The notes below the pieces were generated by a model. That model was not told the DNA's origin. It ran no database searches and was given only the letters and a program-made list of their open reading frames with translations. A stretch of DNA of 64,000 nucleotides from assembly GCF_937616625.2 (NCBI RefSeq), contig NC_065576.1, positions 49,658,128 to 49,722,127 of the forward strand, in the 5' to 3' direction. How positions within the stretch are numbered: position 1 is the stretch's first letter; each line of letters begins with the position of its first letter. Shown piece after piece: positions 1-12,318 of this stretch. The DNA is from Mercurialis annua (lineage: Eukaryota > Streptophyta > Magnoliopsida > Malpighiales > Euphorbiaceae). Both the position numbers and the translations under genes were made by a program.

Positions 1-1808
1 CGGGGCTGCAATCCAGCTTCGAGGATAGAAGAGAGGCTGGATAGAGTTTCGTGTAATGGAGATTGGTTGGATATGTTTCCTGAATATGTTGTTCATAACC
101 ATGAAATATCTACGTCGGACCATCTTCTGATTGTTCTCTCTCTAGTTAAACAGGTTGGTAGTCTGAGGAGGAAGGTGTTTAGGTTTAATAATGCACTAGT
201 ATAATACCCGCGCTACGCTGCGGGTTTTCACTGTATAATATATAAGTATATATGTTACATCAGAAAAGTTTATGCAAATCGTATTATAATTACAATTATT
301 TATTAAAAAATCAAAAAAAAAATTGGAGTAAGAACTACCGTATCATTATGTATTATCGAACATCCTCATTGAAATAACAATTTTTTTTTTTTGAAAATAT
401 AATATACTAAGAACAAATTATTATCACTACATCAAATAAGAATGAATGTGATATTTTTCTATAAATTAATTTATTTTATATATATTGTACTATTTTTATA
501 TATATTTTTGAAAACCGTATGAATCAATTGATTTATTTAATATTTATCATTCACGTGTATTCTTTACCAAAAAAAAGGTTAAATATCTTATAGACATTCA
601 TTATTAAATAATACTACTATATGTTCTCCGTCCCACGTAAAATAGATGAACCTCCTAAAATGTTAAGTTAATATTGTATGCTTATTAATGAATTAATAAA
701 TTGAATTAAAAGAATAATTAATTGTCTGCTTTAATAACTCGGCAATAATTTTAACATTAATATAAACAATTTAGAAAATCCTATGCTCTCTACCGTTTCC
801 AAATTTTACTACTAACTAATACTAATTTTTTTATTCAGCTTAACAAGTTCAAAGTAATGTTAGTAATCAATATTGTGTGTTTGAGAAACTTTATAACAGA
901 AGATTTATATGTAGTTGGGGTTGCGCATCCATGCTCTTTTTGACAAAATTTTGCTAAATTAAATCATACTTTCCACATCACTAACTTAATCTCACAACTT
1001 TTCTGAAAAAAAGGAAACAATAGAATTTAGTAGGTTTTTTCTTTTAATAATTATTAATTAACACACATGAAAATCATTAGTTCAAATTATAAATTTGTTT
1101 TAATTTAGAAAAAAAAAAGATTTTTTTTGATGAAAAAAAAGGAAAAATTAACTTTAATTGTTTAGTTCATCATAAATATCATGTACAACCAAATAAAATA
1201 AAATTCATTTGTATTAAAAATAAATAAACAAATAAATAAAATAAAATTAAATTTTACCTCAACTCTAGCTCTCTAGCTAATTCTGATCATCCAAATTTAA
1301 GGAGATCTATATTTGATAATATTAATATGAGAGTGAGTTGTGGAATCGTGAATGATGTTTGTAATACAAAGACGATGGTATTCTAACAAAAGGAGATGAT
1401 ACAGTATATAGCAGACTCTCTAATAATTAATACTCAATAAATTAATAATTTTAATAATTAATAAAATTTTAGAGAAATAATTTGAGTATTACGTCTTATA
1501 AAATATTCAATAAATTAATAATTTTAATAATTAATAAATTTTTAGTCCATTAGGTATATTAATTATCAGAGGATCAGCTTAAAATTAATAAAGGTCATAC
1601 TCTAATGTAGCAATCAATCACGTGAACAAAATCATTTCACTTTTTCTATTTTATCTCTTGATTTGAATATGTATCTCTAGCTTATGTACTTTTGTGTGGC
1701 CATTTTTTAATTTTGTGCTAAGATACAGTCATGTCGTTTAATTCTTATGTCGTTTTCTTTCCATTTTAATGTATAGTATAATGGATTATTAAGAAGAATA
1801 GTAATCAG
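1..1808 (+). pseudogene. LINE ORF2 endonuclease remnant, split by a Helitron
   Basis: Frame 1 is open from base 1 to 195. It reads as the C-terminal part of an L1-type endonuclease, with RIEERLDRV, then DWLDMFPEY, then a STSDHLLIV motif like the catalytic SDH(C/L)PI of plant LINEs. It ends in FRFNNA. Bases 196-1781 are a Helitron. The next host codon, TGG at 1782, restores the common plant LINE phrase FRFxNAW and the frame stays open to about 1808. The EN core, reverse transcriptase and 3' end are not in the window, so this is a fragment. Confidence 0.75.
196..1781 (-). mobile_element. Non-autonomous Helitron inserted in LINE ORF2
   Basis: Read on the minus strand, the 3' end is a CCCGC/GCGGG hairpin (plus-strand bases 207-224) followed about 11 nt later by CTAG at 196-199 and then a host T. 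This is the canonical Helitron 3' end. The other end (about 1772-1781) reads on the minus strand as TTATACTATACATTAAAA, close to the TCTATACTATATATAAAA start of another Helitron in this window, with TC changed to TT. Insertion is between A195 and T1782, and removing it restores the LINE frame. There is no Rep/helicase ORF; the interior is AT-rich. Confidence 0.72.
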
Positions 1809-1891
1809 GTAAGAGTATTATGAGTTGGAATTGCTTTTGTTATTTCTTTTGATTATATTTTTAATATATTGTGCTGTTTTGTTAATTTCAG

Positions 1892-2179
1892 AATGGGCAG
1901 CGGATTGAAGACTCTATGTTTCTAATGCAACGTTGCTTTGAATTGGGTGAAATCCCCAGTGCTGTGACGTATTTAGAGGAGGTGCGAGAAGCTGCAAAAA
2001 GATATGAGGTTGTCAAGGAGATGCTGATGGATGATTCTGAAAGGAAACAAACATCCCCTAAAGTCATGACAGACGAAAAGTGGCAGGAGGAGGAGCTGGT
2101 CGATATAGAGTTAGATTGGGTGTACCGGGAAGACAACATGATTGCTAGTGGTCTGTTTCCGGTTTGTCTGGATGGGTGA
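1892..2179 (+). CDS. Unidentified terminal-exon-like open frame
   Basis: A polypyrimidine-AG (GTTAATTTCAG) ends at 1891. It is followed by an open frame of about 95 codons: NGQRIEDSMFLMQRCF, then a helical acidic/basic stretch (YLEEVREAAKRYEVVKEML), then EEELVDIELDWVYRED, with stop at 2177-2179. The composition is more protein-like than the surrounding AT-rich DNA, and the downstream 500 bp resembles a 3' UTR. A GT donor-like site lies at 1809 after CAG. I do not recognise the family. It could be the last exon of a host gene whose other exons lie to the left, or a captured fragment. The first ATG in frame is at 1916. Confidence 0.4.
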   Translation, partial: NGQRIEDSMFLMQRCFELGEIPSAVTYLEEVREAAKRYEVVKEMLMDDSERKQTSPKVMTDEKWQEEELVDIELDWVYREDNMIASGLFPVCLDG

Positions 2180-2713
2180 CACGGTTCACCAAATTTTAAG
2201 AATGGTGTGTTGACATTGAAAACACGTTACCGTTGATTGGATTGTACCATTGTTTTGGTACACTTTTATTTCGAAACAGTAATCCTCAGAAGTGAGGTGC
2301 TTCATCAAATGTGTGGAAACTGTATGACATTTGAGTTCGAAGTTTTGGTTCTCATTTCGCTAGGTTCATCTGCTGTTTTAATTTGCTACTTGTTATGCAA
2401 ATAATTGTACAATTTTGAGAACTAAGAGGATGAGGAGGGAGGATTGTACATTGACAAAAAGTATGAATTAGGTTCATGCTCTTAAAAAGCTCTATTTGTT
2501 CCATGCTGAATCTTATGTATCCTTTATAGATCATCAGAATTCTTGGAGAAACTTGAATTATACATAAGAAATCCTAACAGTCTTGAGTCAAATTAAGCAA
2601 AATCAGAAAGTTATCATTAGAAAGACATATGTATGGTCGACAAATCGATAGCTCTAAGGTTGTATCCGATTAACTTATTAACGGTATTATCGCACATTAT
2701 CAGAATTCAGTAA

Positions 2714-4271
2714 CTAACATCCCATTAAAAAAGCACGACTCTTGGGAGTTTTCTTAACTCTCCAAGTGATTAACATTCGGCATGCGTTAGCGGTCTCTGA
2801 AAACACACTGAGCATACTGAGAGTGTGATTCTCTTTGTCAAAACCAATTGTAGCAGACAATGAGATTCTAAACACTTTTAGGAGACTTGCATTCTTCAAA
2901 AGATATTCTAAGACTTGCATCTCTGCTGCATTCCCTTCAAAATCTTTGAATTCCAGTGTCTCGAGGGAGGACAACAAGCACTTGGGTACCGATTCTTCTT
3001 TAAAAATCGCCTCACGAGGCACTATATCATTGCCTGATTCTAGAAATACAGGAGCCTGCTCATAAAAAAGAAAACTAATCATGATGCATAATAATAATAT
3101 TAGAAAAAAACTTAATCATCAAAACAGAATCTGGATTTACCTTTCTAATGAGAGTAAGTAGTTCCAATTTCGGAGAGGAATTTAACATCTTAGGTAGCAT
3201 TCGCCAATCATTTTGCCTAGCCTTCAGCTTTAATTGCACTAAATTAAGAAAGTTTGGAAAATTATTATCTGGTGCCTTAGCAAGAACCTGAGAAATAAAG
3301 ACAAATAGTAAGTTTATTGCTCCGCATTATATTAAAAAGTTTATGAAACTAACGAATATAAAACTTACCTCTAGTGTTGATGCTTGTAAGCGCAACACCT
3401 TGACATTGTTAATTTTTGTTAGTAGATTAACCACTTGATTCCCATAGGAAACATGATTTATGTTATTTGTTAGATATCGAACACGAATAAATGCATAAGC
3501 CAGTGATGATAACCTCTCTATTTCAAATTCTTCGGAGTGGAAATCGGTTAGCATAAGATACTCCAGTTTCGGAGCTTTAATTACCATACGAAAGCCTCTG
3601 GTCGTGTCAAAACTCTTAATGAAGAAACGCTTTAGAGATGATGACTGAATACGCAAAGTGTTGGAGCCATAATTAGGAGGAAGGCGTGTATCAATTGATA
3701 ATTCTTCAAGAACTGGAGCATTGGCTAAGATTTTGTGCATGGTAAGACTATCAAAACTATAAACAAAATTAAGATGAAGAACTCTGAGACTTGGAAGCCA
3801 TACAAGAGAGTCGCCAGTTACCCGGAAATCAACACGAAAGTAAAGCTGCAGAGACTTTATGGTCTTGCAACTAAAAAGAATTTGGGGTATGCTTAAGTAT
3901 TGTTGAGTTCTGTCGGTTGTGCATAGATCGAGGTCCTCAATATTTTGCATAACTGCGGCGCAAATCCATGGATTTATGTGTTCGTGAGGGAAGCACCGAG
4001 TGTCGAATATTAATTTTTTAATTGCACCTGCACCACGATGAAGAAGCAAGACCTTGTCTACGAATGTTGTGAAGAAATTTCGCCTATTAATACAATAATT
4101 CTTGTCATCGAAATTGAAATCGACAAGACGAGTCCAAGCGTGACGCCATCTTTTGGACAGAATAGTTGTTCCGATAGCTTGTTTAGTGTCCAAATATGAC
4201 AATATGTGACAAACTACATCATCTGGCAAACTACTTATTATGTCTCTATTATGCTGATTTGGTGTCGACAT
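2714..4271 (-). CDS. F-box/LRR/FBD protein (SCF ubiquitin-ligase substrate receptor)
   Basis: Three exons in phase 0: 4271-3369, 3287-3141 and 3055-2714 (stop included), with GTAAGT and GTAAAT donors and CAG acceptors. Together they give about 463 aa, normal for the plant F-box/FBD/LRR family. The F-box starts about 12 residues in (DIISSLPDDVVCHILSYL, then ILSKRWRHAW). Weak leucine-rich repeats follow (WLPSLRVLHLNF, APVLEELSI, APKLEYLML), and the last exon holds the FBD domain (CLLSSLETLEFKDF, LEYLLKNASLLKVF). By family knowledge the F-box would bind SKP1 and the repeats a substrate; the substrate is unknown. Start: ATG at 4271 gives the usual short leader. An in-frame ATG at 4289 is possible, and the frame stays open to about 4415. 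No stops or frameshifts seen. It converges with the open frame ending at 2179. Confidence 0.88.
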
Positions 4272-4289
4272 TGAAACTTTAAAGTCCAT

Positions 4290-5285
4290 CAGACTTGCAC
4301 AATGAATCATTGGGGACACTTTAATAGAGGGTAAAAGTTTAAGTACACCGCTTAAATCCATCCAAACTGCGTAATAGTTAATACTTAAGGATGTGATACA
4401 AGTCTTTAAATACAAAATCTTATTTGGATCCTTAATGAGAAGGATTGTGTCTATAATTCTATTTACTATTTAGATTAGGAAAGTTTATAGAAAATCCTTA
4501 ATGAAAGCAGTTCATAGTGACTCGGAATCTTTGAAGCAGGAAGATTGAGAGACATGGATTTAAATTTTCTTTAATTTCAAAAATTCCATAGATTTACTAT
4601 GGTTTTTTTTTTCAAATTTAACTTCGATCCAATGCTTATAATATAACATATGGCCATTGTTCTAATATAATTCACTTTATTTTGCAGTGGAGGCAGCTGC
4701 ACTGTATAATTTGCCACAACTAGTACCTAAACTTTCTCTACTACATCAAATTAATACTATTTTAATTTATTTTCTTTGTATTTAAGTGATGATAATTTTA
4801 AAAATTTAAACGACCCATACTTGAACATGACACACCAGATACCCTATCCGTTGTTGCTACATAAGCTAGATATATATTTTATTTATTGGAATTAGGTGAT
4901 GTTGTCTATTTAATAAGCACATTAACAAATATATTAGCTTAATACAAAATTGTTACTAATGTTTCAAAAATTTCAAAAACACCATCCATAAAGCTAGAAG
5001 ATAATTCAAAATTTAAATGATATAAAATTGTAGATCATATATTAATTTAATGTTTTATGTAAGTTTGGACATTAATAACACAATTAATCCCCAAGACGGA
5101 TAATTCAAAAAATTTGATGAAGCATAGCCAAAATTTAGAGTTTAATAAATATTAAAAAAACTACAAAAGTAATTTCTACTTTTAATTTCATATTTCCGTA
5201 TTTTTATTTTTTTGATTAATATTTATACGAAAAATGAAAGGATAGGGGCCATAGTTCCTCCACTAATTAGATACCTCCTCTAATA
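4290..5285. other. Upstream region of the F-box gene; no element recognised
   Basis: AT-rich DNA holding the presumed promoter and 5' UTR of the minus-strand F-box gene. No clear TATA box could be chosen among the many AT-rich stretches, and no coding frame or paired repeat was found. Confidence 0.4.
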
Positions 5286-5465
5286 GGATTTATTAAATTG
5301 AATTGTGACGCAGCGGTTCATAAAGAATTTAAATATGGTGTTATAGCATCATCGCAAAGTATTCTGATGCATCAATCTTCAAAAAATTCTCAGCTATATT
5401 CAAATTTAATTGGGGTCCTGCCACTTTGAAATTTCTTGCCAAAAGGGAGGCAATGCATTAGACAT
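5286..5465 (+). pseudogene. LINE RNase H-like remnant
   Basis: Reads GFIKLNCDAAVHKEF then YGVIASS, matching the first strand and catalytic Asp (LNCDGA) of the RNase H domain at the C-terminus of plant LINE ORF2. A stop follows near 5428, and FLAKREAMH continues in the next frame, as in the family (LAxREGL). Frameshifted and truncated. Confidence 0.55.
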
Positions 5466-6606
5466 TTTATTTAGGCTGGAAAAACAATAAATTTTAAAGG
5501 CAATGCTTCCCGGTATTCAAACCAATCAACTCTAAAACATACTACATATTTTTAATATATCTTTATTCCAGTATGTTAGAAGAACCGAAAATTCAGAAGC
5601 ACACAATTTGATAAAGACAATTAAATTATCTTAAAATGACAATCATGTATTTTGTATTGTTGAAGTGTCAAAATTAATATAGGTTCGGTCGTTACCGGAA
5701 TTTATGGCCTATTCCGAATAGGACTTCATTTCTTTGTATTTTGCTACATTAAGGGCAATGGAACTCTATTCCCATTGTATAGAAATATGAGCAACCATGT
5801 AATTGCTTACGGGCTATATATAAACACTAATAAATCTAGGTTTAATGTACTACGCGGCTACTCCAAGAACGCAAGCGATTTGTTGTTACTCATTAATTAA
5901 ATTATCGTGTTCTTATGCTTGATTGTTTTTTTTATCTTATTGATTTCGTTTACTATTCTTGTTTAAAACATATTCTACAAAATTTATTATTGTTTTGCTC
6001 TATTATTATTATCATTTCGATTGTTCCATTACGAGCGTAGATGTCACAACATGTAGTTTCTGGTTTTTCTTATCTCTTGTATTTCTCTCCTACCTCAGTT
6101 AAAAAAAGATTAAAATTATGGCGACTTGTTATCATCTTGATTAATTATATGACATATATATCCTCATTCAAAAAAAGAGGATGCATGCTATATAGCTGTG
6201 TCAACAGCAACTTGACAGTATAAATAGAAATAGTTGGAGATTCAAGAAGATCCATAACTTCTATGTCAGTAATTCACTTTAACGCGTCAAATAGTTATAA
6301 TTTGAAACTGCAATTGCATGCAGTAGATCGATGACAAAAATTGTCAGCTTGAGACTTATGTTTCATTTAATTATTTTTGCAAAATTGTTTGTGTATATAT
6401 ATATATATATATGTGATATATGCATGCCCAATGAATTCATTTCAACTCTTAGAAAACCAACTACCTATTGTGAGGCTTTCTTGTTGTTTTCCTAACTACC
6501 GTTACAGATAGAAATAAATGTATGTAGTTTTTAAACCTCTTCACACAATACTTGTGGAAACATTCTTATTTAATTTGCCTGTATTCATATAATTTAAAGT
6601 AGTGAA
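5466..6606. other. Intergenic DNA with a short (TA)n tract
   Basis: No coding frame or paired repeat was found. A (TA)n microsatellite lies at about 6394-6412. Confidence 0.4.
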
Positions 6607-6850
6607 CACTACTTAAAAGAACTGTCAATTTTTGAAGGAAAAATTCATCACACATTTATTATAGATTTTTGAAAAGAGACTTTAGGTCTTGACAGATTTA
6701 TGACAAATTTTTAAATCTTTGAAATAAAAAACTTTGTTGTCCGAAAAATATGTCACGAATTTGTAGCGGCACAAACTCCATAAATTTGTAGCGGTACGAA
6801 CTCCTTCACAAATTTATGACGGAAAAATATGTCACAAATATTGTGATGGA
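6607..6850. mobile_element. Possible solo CACTA terminus
   Basis: Begins CACTACTTAAAAGAAC and is followed by short direct and inverted motifs (ATTTGTAGCGG twice, TATGTCAC twice, TTTATGAC) typical of CACTA subterminal regions. No matching opposite end was found, so this may be a truncated element. Confidence 0.3.
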
Positions 6851-7360
6851 AATGTTTTATTTTATTAGAAAATATTATTTCAGCACGGCCTAAATAACAT
6901 GTGAATCGTCTACTTTGTATTTAAAATTAATGGAATCCATTTCTGATCTATTGGCATTTCAGACTTAATCTTCCTCTAACTCAGTCTTAATTATATATAT
7001 AAATCAGTTGGAGTAGAGCTTGTTGGAGCATGTGCATAGTTCCGCCCCTACCATCACTATGCATAGTGATTAGGATGAGCCATAAGTAGGGCATGTTTTG
7101 TTGAAAGAAAGTGGCATAAAATTTGTCCCTCAATTATCACTTGTCAGTAAGACTTTGTTCGCTGAGAACTTAATTATTAGCTAATGTTATGTGTAGTAGG
7201 AATTCATTTTGTTTGATTCTGCGTTTTGTAGGATCCATCTGACTTTTAGTTATAAACTTAAAAACGCAAAATCAAACCACAGGTTTTTGTTGTTGTTGCA
7301 TTATATCTGGTGATGGAATGGAAAGCCAATTAGAGCATACCATTTTATTCCATTACTTGA
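6851..7360. other. Intergenic DNA with an 18-bp palindrome
   Basis: No gene seen. A perfect palindrome, ATCACTATGCATAGTGAT, lies at 7053-7070. The right part is the unduplicated flank of the nested hAT insertion. Confidence 0.4.
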
Positions 7361-7501
7361 CTTGTACTTAGAGGTGGCAAATGGGTGGGTTTGGGTTGGG
7401 TTTAAATGGGTCGGGTTATAAATGGGTGATCTACCCATTTATAACCCGTTTTAATTTTACTAGTTTCGCCTTACGTGCTACGCACGTGGCTCGTTACGTG
7501 A

Positions 7502-9072
7502 CACTACAGGAAAATCAGTCTTTTACGACACTATAAAAGCAACATTTTATACACGTGTCGCTTTAAACAATAAAAAAGAGTTAAAATAGTATTTTGATAA
7601 ATGACATTGAAGATATATATTTATTCTAACTGTTGTTTGAATTTTTAAGTTAATCACTTCCCAACTTTAATTTGAAATTTTAGTTTTCTTCCTATTTTCA
7701 CTCCATGTTTATCTCTTTTTAATTACCACTATCCACTACCTCATAACAAGTTACCCACGACATGTACGTATCATAATAAAAGCTAAAAGCCTATCAAGTT
7801 TGAAGTTTCAAATTTCACTATCTACATAAAATAATACTTACTAATTGTACTTTGTTTTTCACAAATTTGATCTACAAGAAGATGTTTGGTGTTTGTCAAT
7901 AACATATAATCTAGATGGTAGAAATATGAACCTCTTGAGAGGTAATCTCTTTATTTTTAATTCTCTATTTGTTTATAATGAACCTTTCATGGTTATTTCA
8001 ACTTTGGCATGGATTAGCTTAATTCAAATTTGTGCTAGTTGTTACAGGAAATAAAGGCAGCATTTATTTTATATGTGAGCGGTAAAGTATCTCTTTAAAC
8101 CTTTTCTAATTGAGTTATCGTTGTTTATTTCTTTTAATCTTTTTTTTTGTTTTTAATTTCTTAAAAATGAGCATTCCAAAAATTAAAGTTGCCTATATTA
8201 GCAGGTTTGTGTTCACAGCTTCAGTTTTCAGATCAGAAAATTATTGAAGAGAAGATACTGATCACCATAGATTTTATAGCAAAATAAGAAGTTAAGAAGA
8301 TTTTGTCAAGAGCAAGAAAAAGAAGTTGGAAGTGCCAAAAAGCTGGGGAATTCAAGTGAATTGTAACTCATGTTTGATCACAGTTCCTTCTAGACTGAAC
8401 CTCTGCTAGTTTAAAGTCATTGATTGTAATTATCAACTCATAAATTATATGGTCAATTTTGTTGATGGTGTATTTTACATTTTTTTTAGATTTTTCTGAC
8501 ACACTTGTATAATGTCATTTAATTTCCTCTGTATCATTCAAGTGAGAGATGAAGCATTTGTGAAGAATGTTTAAATGTAAATACATGTTATAAGAAATAG
8601 AAAGTTTGGTTTTTTTCTTTTTCTAGATGTATTCTATTAATTGGTATTTATTTATCTATCTATTTATTTTTAAACTGTCTATAAATACTGTAATGAATGA
8701 AAAACAACAATAATAAAAATAAATATTATAAATTAGATATATATTGTGACATAATAATGATGAAATTTGTATTCAGAAATGTTGCAAAAGATATTATGGA
8801 CAATACTAATAAATAGTTATTACAACACTTTTTAAATATTACTATATAATATGTTTTAACGATTTTTAAAATATGTTGCAATAAATATTTTTAAATGTTA
8901 CTAAAAAGGCTACAAACATTTATAATAAACGTCATTTAAATACATAACGACACCGGCTAATGTAACATTCTAGTGACATTTGTGAAAAATGTTGGTATAA
9001 ATTTTAAATGACGTTTTTTTGATATTAAGTAACATTTGTTCAATGTCACAATAGACCATTTTTCTTGTAGTG
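7502..9072. mobile_element. Non-autonomous CACTA element with TGA duplication
   Basis: The left end is CACTACAGGAAAATCAGTCT and the right end, on the minus strand, is CACTACAAGAAAAATGGTCT. A 3-bp duplication TGA flanks it (7499-7501, 9073-9075), the CACTA hallmark. Repeated TGACATT/AACATTT-type motifs cluster near both ends. At 1571 bp with no transposase frame it must be mobilised in trans. It sits 42 bp inside the Helitron terminus, so it inserted later. Confidence 0.88.
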
Positions 9073-10027
9073 TGACTATGTCAATTTTATAATAATTGAA
9101 TTTGTTATAATTATATCAATTTAGTTTATTTATAACTAATATCAAATTAGTTAGAAGTTTGTTAGAATTAAATATTATATTTAAATTTGATTTTTAAAAT
9201 TAATTGACGTTAATAATATTTATTTATAGTTTAATATATCAGTATATTATATACATAGCTGATATTAGATTTATTTTTTTTTTGAATTATAAAACATCTT
9301 TATGATTATAGCGATATATTTACAATTTCCTGAATACTACTCCTTTCTTTTTCCATATAGAATTCAATTTCTTATTTAAAAAGAACTATATCTTAAATAA
9401 TAAAATAAGTATATTTTAATTTTGTTCTTAATTAGTTATAATACCTATAAAAGTTTAATATTAACTATCAATTATTTTCAAATAGAACTTGATTCCTTAA
9501 TTAAATAGAACTCTATTTTTGATAGTGAAATAACTATATTAAATTTAAATTATATTATTAACTAATAATAATTTTTTAAAAATAATTAGGAAAGGTGATT
9601 ATAATTTTGTAATTCCGTAATCAATTTAATCCCAAAGGTTCTATACTTATGCACGATTTTACATAAAAATAATTGCAGAATTTTGTTATAGTATAAATCT
9701 TTATATTAACTTCCTAGTTAACTTCAAATTGAATTTTGATCGACTTTAGATTTAATTTTTTATTCATAAAAGACATTTATATTTCTTGTAGGTATTAAAC
9801 TCCAAATTGAACTCCACTATATTTTTATATAGGTATTAAACTTCAAATAAAACCTACTTAACTATATGTTTCCTATTCAAATAACAATTCTACTTTATAT
9901 TGTATAATTAAATAAATTTTTATATTTATAATTATTTAAATAAAGAAACTGTAAAGACCTTTTTAGTAATTGTTTGACTCAACATATAAAATTACGGTAG
10001 TTAGCTATTAATTTGATACTTATATGA

Positions 10028-10249
10028 GAGAAATTTTTAGGTAGACTCAGTCCATCACGTCATCCGTAGACTAAACCTATTACATTATGACACGTCATTA
10101 AAATAATGGTACTATCGTAAATTACTATTTAAAAGTGTAAATAAGTAATAAATAAAATTACAATAGTGCCATTATTTTAATGACATGTCATAATATGATA
10201 GGTTAGTCTACAGATGACGTGGTAGAATGAGTCTATCTAAAAATTTCTC
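10028..10249. mobile_element. Mutator-like MITE (222 bp) inside the Helitron
   Basis: A near-complete foldback with arms of about 100 bp, both starting GAGAAATTTTTAG when read inward. The flanking 9-bp duplication CTTATATGA (10019-10027, 10250-10258) is perfect, the Mutator signature. Confidence 0.88.
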
Positions 10250-12240
10250 CTTATATGATTATAAATAACTCTAGCTTAGTAAAAGTTTGGCTCAACATGT
10301 AATTAATTACGGCAGTTAGCCTACTAATTTGATATATAATCAAGGAAGATTATTATTTTGGACTCTATATTAATTAGTATTGTAATTTTAAATTACTATA
10401 AAACCTTCAGTCAAATGATTAATTAGCTATAACTTAGAAAGGGCTGTCCGGGCACGTGAGCGACATTTACATGACCCGTTATATATTTAATTATAAATAA
10501 AATAGTTTAGGTTTTAGTAAATAGTCATGAATAATTTTTTATTCGTACGTGCTACACATATATATATAAAAATTATATAATTCGTTATTTGATTCAAGTA
10601 CTAATTAAATTATTAAATATAGTATTGAAAGACTGACAAATTAGAATAAAAAATATGCATATAAGATACTATCTTTGATAAGGATGTGATTAGTATATGA
10701 CCCGTTGTTTGCGATGTAAAAATCTTATTAATTCTAATCTAAAACTATGAAACATAATTCAACATTTACACCACTAATGTGTAGTTATTATAGATTACCC
10801 CTATTAAATACCATATTTTTTTACTTTTATTATTTAATATAAATTGTACTTAATTTTATAATTCTTTTTATTATAAATTACCTCTCCTTTTGTTTTAAAA
10901 TAATTGAAATATTAAGTGAAATAGTGCTGTTAATTAATAAATTATTATGAATTTGACCCGTTGTTTAATTATTAAATATTATTTTAGCTATAAATAGATT
11001 ATTATATAAATTTTTTTTATTTAAATTAAAATTGTAACATGTAAATAATTTTTGTATGGCCCTTTACATATAAACATATGGTGGAGTCATTTTTAAAGAA
11101 TATTAATCACTTTATTTTTTCATTTTAGATTAATTTTGAATTTGCTTCTTTTAAGATGCCTATATGGAGATCAATCGACGATTACTGCTCCGTTTAGTTA
11201 CAAATGCCAATGCATGAGTAGAAATAATAATAATAAAGGTCTCCATTTGATCTTTTCGTAAGAGTTAAATTTAGAATTATAGCATGTGAGTGATTGGTAT
11301 CGATATAACACGTTACATATATTAAATTAGTTATTAGTTTTCAATATATGATTAAAAATTAATTTTTAATATAAATTTGAAATTATCGCGTGTGAGTGGT
11401 ATTTATATGATCTGTTATAAATATTAATTAAATAATAAAATATAATCTTTTATTTTTAAATATTTACTCAAATATTAATTTATTCTTAAATTATCATGTT
11501 GAAAAATCATCAATGAAACTTATTTTTTTTTTTGGAATGTGAAACTTCTGTTTTTATGAAAAAGAATGTGAAACTTACTTGTTAATCGGTTAATTAAATG
11601 TATATAATCATATAAATAAGTATATTATGCAATTGGTCTAATATTTTCTTAGAAAGTTATTTCGGAAAAAAAAAACCCTTAGAAGTCTGTCTTACTTTAA
11701 TCACTTGCTTTGCTTGTTCTTTTCTCTTTGAAACTAAAACAATTAATTACTTGTTAACTTTACTCTATTTGTATTTGTATAAAACAAAAAGTCTCCATAA
11801 AAATATTAGGAAAACAATCGTTGTAAGTTTTAATTATTATAAGAGTCCTATTAAACTTTTTTCTCTTTTAATTATAATATTTTTATGGTCAACTGGGCCA
11901 ACATTTATTTAAATTGTTTATCTTTTGGCCAAAAACCAACCTAGATAGAGTTGAATTTGTTAGTTTTAAATAAATACAACCGGTTCAGACATGACTAATC
12001 CGATTTCTTTGCAATATTTAGTCATTGGTATAGTAATTGAAGCTGAGCAGAGCTGGAAATTGGTTTATTACTATAAGTTTTTACATTGTTTTATTTAGAT
12101 TAAACTTCTTACCTTTTATATTGTTTTATTTAGATTAAACTTCTATTAATTTTATTTTTCAATTATAAATTATACCCTTAATGAAATCTAATATCGTAAT
12201 TTTGCCTGTCCCCCCCCCCCATCCGTACTTTTATATATAG

Positions 12241-12318
12241 TATAGATATAGATATAGATATAGATATAGATATAGATATAGATATAGATATAGATATAGA
12301 TATAGATATAGATATAGA
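12241..12318 (+). repeat. (TATAGA)13 microsatellite at the Helitron 5' terminus
   Basis: Thirteen perfect TATAGA copies begin at the very last hexamer of the Helitron. A C-run (C12-13 at about 12210-12220) lies just inside the element. Confidence 0.95.

Larger units (their letters stand above)
7460..12246 (-). mobile_element. Non-autonomous Helitron inside the hAT-like MITE
   Basis: On the minus strand the 3' end is an ACGTGC/GCACGT hairpin (plus-strand about 7472-7486), about 10 nt, then CTAG (7460-7463). The 5' end at about 12246 reads TCTATACTATATATAAAAG, a classic plant Helitron start. It lies between A7459 and a T, as expected. No Rep/helicase ORF was found. It contains a CACTA element and a Mutator-like MITE. 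The right boundary is blurred by a TATAGA microsatellite made of the same hexamer as the terminus. Confidence 0.8.

Noticed and set aside
4272..4415. In-frame N-terminal extension of the F-box protein
   Set aside because: The frame is open to 4415 but its first codon is TTG. The ATG at 4271 gives the usual short leader before the F-box.
7053..7070. 18-bp palindrome as an operator or att site
   Set aside because: Isolated palindrome in AT-rich DNA with no neighbouring gene or second copy.
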